Positions 6,392 through 10,003 of a DNA stretch of 10,003 nt are shown one piece after another; the stretch's first letter is position 1, and each line of letters opens with the position of its first letter. The notes under the pieces are model-generated. The model ran no database searches. It saw nothing but the letters and a program-made list of their open reading frames with translations, and was not told the DNA's origin. This DNA comes from DATCRE01 sp964235605 (GTDB lineage: Bacteria; Bacteroidota; Bacteroidia; Cytophagales; Cyclobacteriaceae). The stretch is from positions 1 to 10,003 of the forward strand of contig CAXSCR010000093.1 of the NCBI GenBank assembly GCA_964235605.1, in the 5' to 3' direction. A program made the translations under genes and the position numbers.

Positions 6392-9300
6392 ATGATACTT
6401 CGAGAGATGACACCCACCGTATATTTGAATGTTAGCTGTTTATTCAGACTGTTCTTAATCATTTTCTTACTTACAAGTCCCGATCTTTTATTTTCTAAAA
6501 CCCCTCCTCTACCCACACAATGTGGCCAGAGTACGATTTGGTTAGAAGAATTTAACAAGTCTAATGGCACTATTGAGGATACAGGTGAAACCGCCTGGAC
6601 TAGAAAAGCTCCTTCTAATATGAACGGATATTGGGAAGTTCGTTCGTCTAGATTTGTGGGGAATGACCTTAAAGGAGAAGCAGTTTGGAGATCGGAAGTA
6701 ATCGACATTTCTTCACACGCTAATATCTCGGTTGAAATAAATATTTTTTCATCTGGGCTATTAGAAAGTAATGAAGATTATTTAAGAGTTTATTATAAAT
6801 TAAATGGAGGAGCTGAAACGGCCTTTCCAGGTGGATTAAAGTCTGGCGCATTTAATGACCAACTCATTTGGACACCCATATTAAATGGTAGTACAGTTCA
6901 AATTATTGTGCGCGCATATAATACTACAGAGAATGAGAATTATGGTATAGATAATGTGAAAGTCCTAGCCTATCCGATAAATCCCGGGTTAACAATTACG
7001 TCATCAGGTTCTTTAAATTGCTCTGGATCCTCCGTAGTCTTAAGTGCCAATGCGTTGATGTCAGGATTAAGCTACAGCTGGTCGGGGCCCAATGGTTTTA
7101 CCGCTAATCAAAAAAATATAACTGTTTCCTTGCCTGGAACATATACTGTTGCAGCCACAAATCCTTCCAATGGATGTATTTCATATATGTCTATAAATGT
7201 TACCGCAGGTCCGGCTAACACGGTATGGATCGAAGATTTTTCGGGATTATCAAATGGAACAACAAGTGACAACGGTAGTACGGCTTGGACACGCGCTGTT
7301 GGATCCGGTCTAACTGGTTATTCAGAAGTACGTTCGAACAGATTTGCTAATCTAGATTTGGATGTTGAATCCGTTTGGAGATCGCAAACTATAAACATTA
7401 CATCTTTATCGAACGTTATTCTTTCCGTTGACTTAAGTTCACAAGGTCCTCTAGAAAGCAATGAGGATTATATAAAAGTTTACTATGTTCTCAATGGTGG
7501 AAGTGAAACGTCTTTCGTTAATAGCAAACAAGTTGGATTATTTAACGCACTGACAGCCATATCACCAACCCTAAATGGAAATACTTTACAAATCATTATT
7601 CGAACATATAATGATATGAATGATGAGTTCTATTATTTTGATAACGTGCGTGTAACATCAAGTTCAAATTCGAGTATCGCAGTTACAGCTACATCTGGTC
7701 CACAGCTTACTTGTAATATAACGCAGACCAACTTGTCAACCAATATAAGTACTTCAGGCGCTATATACAGTTGGTCTGGTCCAAATGGATTTAGTTCGAA
7801 TCAGGCTAACCCATCAGTATCTGATCCTGGAAGTTATTCAGTTACTGTTACTACTGCTACAGGCTGTAGTGGAACGGCATCCGTTAATGTTCTTCAAAAT
7901 ATAACTAAACCTGGGGTAACAGCAATAGGAGGTTATTTGGGATGTGCAACACCTTCTATCGTGATTACATCAACTTCAACTACACCAGGTGTAACGTATA
8001 ATTGGTCAGGGCCTGGCGGGTTCACGTCTAATCAACAGAACCCATCTGTTTCGGTTGCTGGTGCCTATACTGTTATGGTAACGAATCCCGCCAATGGGTG
8101 TACATCATCTTCGTCAGTTAATGTGACAACCGGCCAGGCAACTACTTTATGGTTAGAGAATTTTAATGATCTCGCTAATGGCACTACAGTAGACAATGGT
8201 CCAACTGCATGGACACGTGTAGGTACTTCTTCTGGATGTTGGGACGTACAAGCACAAGGATTTCAGGCAAATAATATTGATGCACAAGCCATCTGGAGAT
8301 CAGAAATAATTGATATCTCTTCATATCCAAATATTTCGCTTTCAATTGACCTTAGTTCAAGTGGTCTGCTTGAAGCCAATGAAGATTATCTGCGGGTGTA
8401 TTATAAACTTAATGGAGGCAGTGAAATAGCATTAACAAACGGGCTTCAATCTGGTTTATTCAATGCGATAACGGCTACATCTCCTGCGCTATCGGGTAGT
8501 AATATTCAAATTGTAGTCAGGGCTTACAATACTACGGAAAACGAATACTTTAGATTTGATAATGTAAAAGTTATCGGCATAGCCAATACTAGTCTTTCGG
8601 TAACAGCTTCAGCTAATGGCCAGCTTACTTGCGGTACAACTCAGGTTATTATATCTACTAATATTACTGCCACGGGTTCAAATTATAGCTGGACGGGTCC
8701 TGGTGGTTTCACTTCTGCGCTGGCTGCACCTATTGTTACGGTACCCGGAATTTATTCCGTTACGGTCTCTCAAGGATCTTCTGGTTGTGGCAGTGGTTCA
8801 GCTTCTGTTACAGTGCTTCAAAATATTAATTCACCTGGTGCTACAGCCACTGCTACAGGTACCATCAACTGTACGGAAAGTTCTTTTCCACTGAGTGGAT
8901 CGTCACCAACAGCAGGTGTTACCTATAGCTGGACAGGCCCTAATGGATTTACATCAACCACTCAAAATCCGGTTATTACTATACCTGGAAATTATGTGTT
9001 AACCGTAAAAAATCCTGTTAATGGTTGTGTGTCTAATGCTACCGTTAATGTAATTCAAAATACAGCTCCAGGTGCTGCGGCTACTGTTTCTGGAACGCTT
9101 ACTTGTACAACTACTTTAGTAACATTAAATGGTTCATCACCAACGGGTGGAGTTACGTATAGTTGGACAGGCCCAGGTGGTTTTACTGCCGCTGTACCGA
9201 GTCCTACGACTGCTGTTGCAGGTACGTATACAATAAAAGTTACAAATCCAACGAATGGTTGCACGTCAACAGCTACAGTTAATGTAATTCAAAATACCAC

Positions 9301-10003
9301 AGCGCCTGGTGCGACTGCTACTGTTTCTGGAACGCTTACTTGTACAACTGAAACAGTAACTTTAACTGGTTCATCACCAACGGGTGGAGTTACGTATAGT
9401 TGGTCAGGGCCAGGTGGTTATACTGCCGCTGTACCCAACCCTACAGTTAGTGCTGCTGGTACATATACATTAACAGTTACAAATCCATCAAATGGTTGCA
9501 CGTCAACAGCTACAGTTAATGTAATTCAAAATACCACAGCGCCTGGTGCGACTGCTACTGTTTCTGGAACGCTTACTTGTACAACTGAAACAGTAACTTT
9601 AACTGGTTCATCACCAACGGGTGGAGTTACGTATAGCTGGACAGGCCCAAGTGGTTTTACTGCCACTGTACCAAATCCTACGACTGCTGTTGCGGGTACG
9701 TATACATTAAAATTTACAAATCCAACGAATGGTTGCACGTCAACAGCTACAGTTAATGTAATTCAAAATACCACAGCGCCTGGTGCGACTGCTACTGTTT
9801 CTGGAACGCTTACTTGTAAAACTGAAACAGTAACTTTAACTGGTTCATCACCAACAGCTGGTGTTACGTATAGTTGGTCAGGGCCAGGTGGTTTTACTGC
9901 CGCTGTACCAAATCCTACGACTGCTGTTGCTGGTACGTATACATTAAAAGTTACAAATCCATCAAATGGTTGTGTGTCCACTTCTACAATTAATGTAATT
10001 CAA
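6392..10003 (+). CDS. Giant modular Ig-repeat surface protein, probable adhesin (5' part, runs off the window)
   Basis: The frame is open without a stop for 1204 codons and continues beyond the window. A hydrophobic stretch (about residues 17-34) is a probable signal peptide, so the product is likely exported. Three copies of a roughly 146-residue beta-rich module occur at 48-195, 277-422 and 585-730. Each starts with a W-[LI]-E-[EDN]-F motif followed by TAWTR, contains an E-[SA]-NEDY segment, and ends in a DNV-[KR]-V strand. They are separated by one and then two Ig-like repeats, and followed by at least six more. Each Ig-like repeat shows a Cys near the start, a Y-[SN]-W-[ST]-GP-[NGS]-GF core (one copy has GY), GTYT-type strand residues and, in most, a final NGC. 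The layout resembles SprB-type gliding adhesins and other large T9SS cargo of Bacteroidota, but the C-terminus that would confirm export is not visible. The ATG at 6392 is the first after an in-frame stop at 6362. The ATG at 6407, preceded by GAGAG, is an equally possible start. No enzyme domain is seen. Confidence 0.92.
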   Translation, partial: MILREMTPTVYLNVSCLFRLFLIIFLLTSPDLLFSKTPPLPTQCGQSTIWLEEFNKSNGTIEDTGETAWTRKAPSNMNGYWEVRSSRFVGNDLKGEAVWRSEVIDISSHANISVEINIFSSGLLESNEDYLRVYYKLNGGAETAFPGGLKSGAFNDQLIWTPILNGSTVQIIVRAYNTTENENYGIDNVKVLAYPINPGLTITSSGSLNCSGSSVVLSANALMSGLSYSWSGPNGFTANQKNITVSLPGTYTVAATNPSNGCISYMSINVTAGPANTVWIEDFSGLSNGTTSDNGSTAWTRAVGSGLTGYSEVRSNRFANLDLDVESVWRSQTINITSLSNVILSVDLSSQGPLESNEDYIKVYYVLNGGSETSFVNSKQVGLFNALTAISPTLNGNTLQIIIRTYNDMNDEFYYFDNVRVTSSSNSSIAVTATSGPQLTCNITQTNLSTNISTSGAIYSWSGPNGFSSNQANPSVSDPGSYSVTVTTATGCSGTASVNVLQNITKPGVTAIGGYLGCATPSIVITSTSTTPGVTYNWSGPGGFTSNQQNPSVSVAGAYTVMVTNPANGCTSSSSVNVTTGQATTLWLENFNDLANGTTVDNGPTAWTRVGTSSGCWDVQAQGFQANNIDAQAIWRSEIIDISSYPNISLSIDLSSSGLLEANEDYLRVYYKLNGGSEIALTNGLQSGLFNAITATSPALSGSNIQIVVRAYNTTENEYFRFDNVKVIGIANTSLSVTASANGQLTCGTTQVIISTNITATGSNYSWTGPGGFTSALAAPIVTVPGIYSVTVSQGSSGCGSGSASVTVLQNINSPGATATATGTINCTESSFPLSGSSPTAGVTYSWTGPNGFTSTTQNPVITIPGNYVLTVKNPVNGCVSNATVNVIQNTAPGAAATVSGTLTCTTTLVTLNGSSPTGGVTYSWTGPGGFTAAVPSPTTAVAGTYTIKVTNPTNGCTSTATVNVIQNTTAPGATATVSGTLTCTTETVTLTGSSPTGGVTYSWSGPGGYTAAVPNPTVSAAGTYTLTVTNPSNGCTSTATVNVIQNTTAPGATATVSGTLTCTTETVTLTGSSPTGGVTYSWTGPSGFTATVPNPTTAVAGTYTLKFTNPTNGCTSTATVNVIQNTTAPGATATVSGTLTCKTETVTLTGSSPTAGVTYSWSGPGGFTAAVPNPTTAVAGTYTLKVTNPSNGCVSTSTINVIQ
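6533..6976 (+). repeat. Beta-rich surface module, copy 1
   Basis: This covers residues 48-195, starting IWLEEFNKSNG and ending in YGIDNVKV. The core reads ESNEDYLRVYYKLNGG, and VRAYNTTENE lies near the end. The pattern suggests a jelly-roll or laminin-G-like binding domain, but I do not recognise a named family. Confidence 0.75.
7220..7657 (+). repeat. Beta-rich surface module, copy 2
   Basis: This covers residues 277-422, starting VWIEDFSGLSNGTT and ending in FDNVRV. The core reads ESNEDYIKVYYVLNGG. It begins 229 residues after copy 1, with one Ig-like repeat between them. It is more diverged from copies 1 and 3 than those are from each other in the core segment. Confidence 0.75.
8144..8581 (+). 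repeat. Beta-rich surface module, copy 3
   Basis: This covers residues 585-730, starting LWLENFNDLANGTT and ending in FDNVKV. The core reads EANEDYLRVYYKLNGG. It begins 308 residues after copy 2, with two Ig-like repeats between them. It has a cysteine (SSGCWDV) where the other copies have none. Confidence 0.75.
8588..10003 (+). repeat. Tandem Ig-like repeat array (six units, continuing past the window)
   Basis: Six consecutive repeats of 78-79 residues follow the third beta-rich module. From 9062 onward the units are highly similar in DNA, and the last three are on an exact 237-bp period. For example, a TGT Cys codon falls at 9104, 9341, 9578 and 9815. The segment 9254-9399 is identical to 9491-9636 (146 bp). 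Its first 91 bases recur again at 9728-9818, after which an ACA-to-AAA change turns Thr into Lys. Earlier units (8588-9061) are clearly older and more diverged. Confidence 0.9.

Noticed and set aside
6370..6708. Minus-strand open frame of 112 codons over the start of the surface-protein gene
   Set aside because: It overlaps the signal peptide and first module of a much better plus-strand gene, and its translation shows no recognisable domain.
9055..9981. Series of similar minus-strand open frames of about 70 codons spaced along the repeat array
   Set aside because: They are antisense shadows of the 237-bp coding repeats. They recur only because the sense sequence recurs, and the plus frame is open throughout with a clear domain pattern.
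9057..10003. Tandem repeats as a possible CRISPR array or non-coding satellite
   Set aside because: The unit is 237 bp, a multiple of three, and translates to an Ig-like domain with conserved Cys and Trp. There are no short repeats separated by unique spacers.

Overview
The window looks like a chromosomal segment of a Bacteroidota bacterium, most likely a gliding or polysaccharide-degrading member of the Cytophagales. Four things point there: a type III glutamine synthetase, a secreted enzyme ending in a type IX secretion (T9SS) sorting tail, a very long Ig-repeat surface protein, and AT-leaning DNA whose start codons lack clear Shine-Dalgarno sequences. The genus is inference only.

Layout: (1) 39-2204 (+) encodes a complete glutamine synthetase III. 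(2) 2205-2364 is a convergent intergenic gap with two hairpin terminators, one serving each flanking gene. (3) 2365-5775 (-) encodes a complete 1136-residue secreted family 16 glycoside hydrolase (GH16). It carries carbohydrate-binding modules (three F5/8C/CBM32-like copies and one CBM6-like), two Ig-like linkers and a T9SS tail. (4) 5776-6391 is a 616-bp divergent intergenic region with no gene, but with a helically phased direct repeat and several inverted repeats. (5) 6392-10003 (+) is the 5' part of a very large modular surface protein. It is open through all 1204 codons and runs off the window. It has three copies of a roughly 146-residue beta-rich module and nine Ig-like repeats, the last of which are nearly identical 237-bp units.

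The glutamine synthetase is housekeeping nitrogen assimilation and is probably unrelated to its neighbours. The hydrolase and the surface protein are transcribed away from a shared, dyad-rich control region. One plausible reading is that both act outside the cell, one cutting beta-glucan-type polysaccharide and the other mediating adhesion or surface motility; shared regulation is untested.

The most unusual observation is in the hydrolase. One F5/8C domain lies inside the GH16 catalytic fold, and its two halves are in reversed order (circularly permuted) relative to the two normal copies in the same protein. Both breakpoints fall at the same conserved Pro-Gln/Trp position. No CRISPR array, tRNA, rRNA, transposase or attachment site was recognised.
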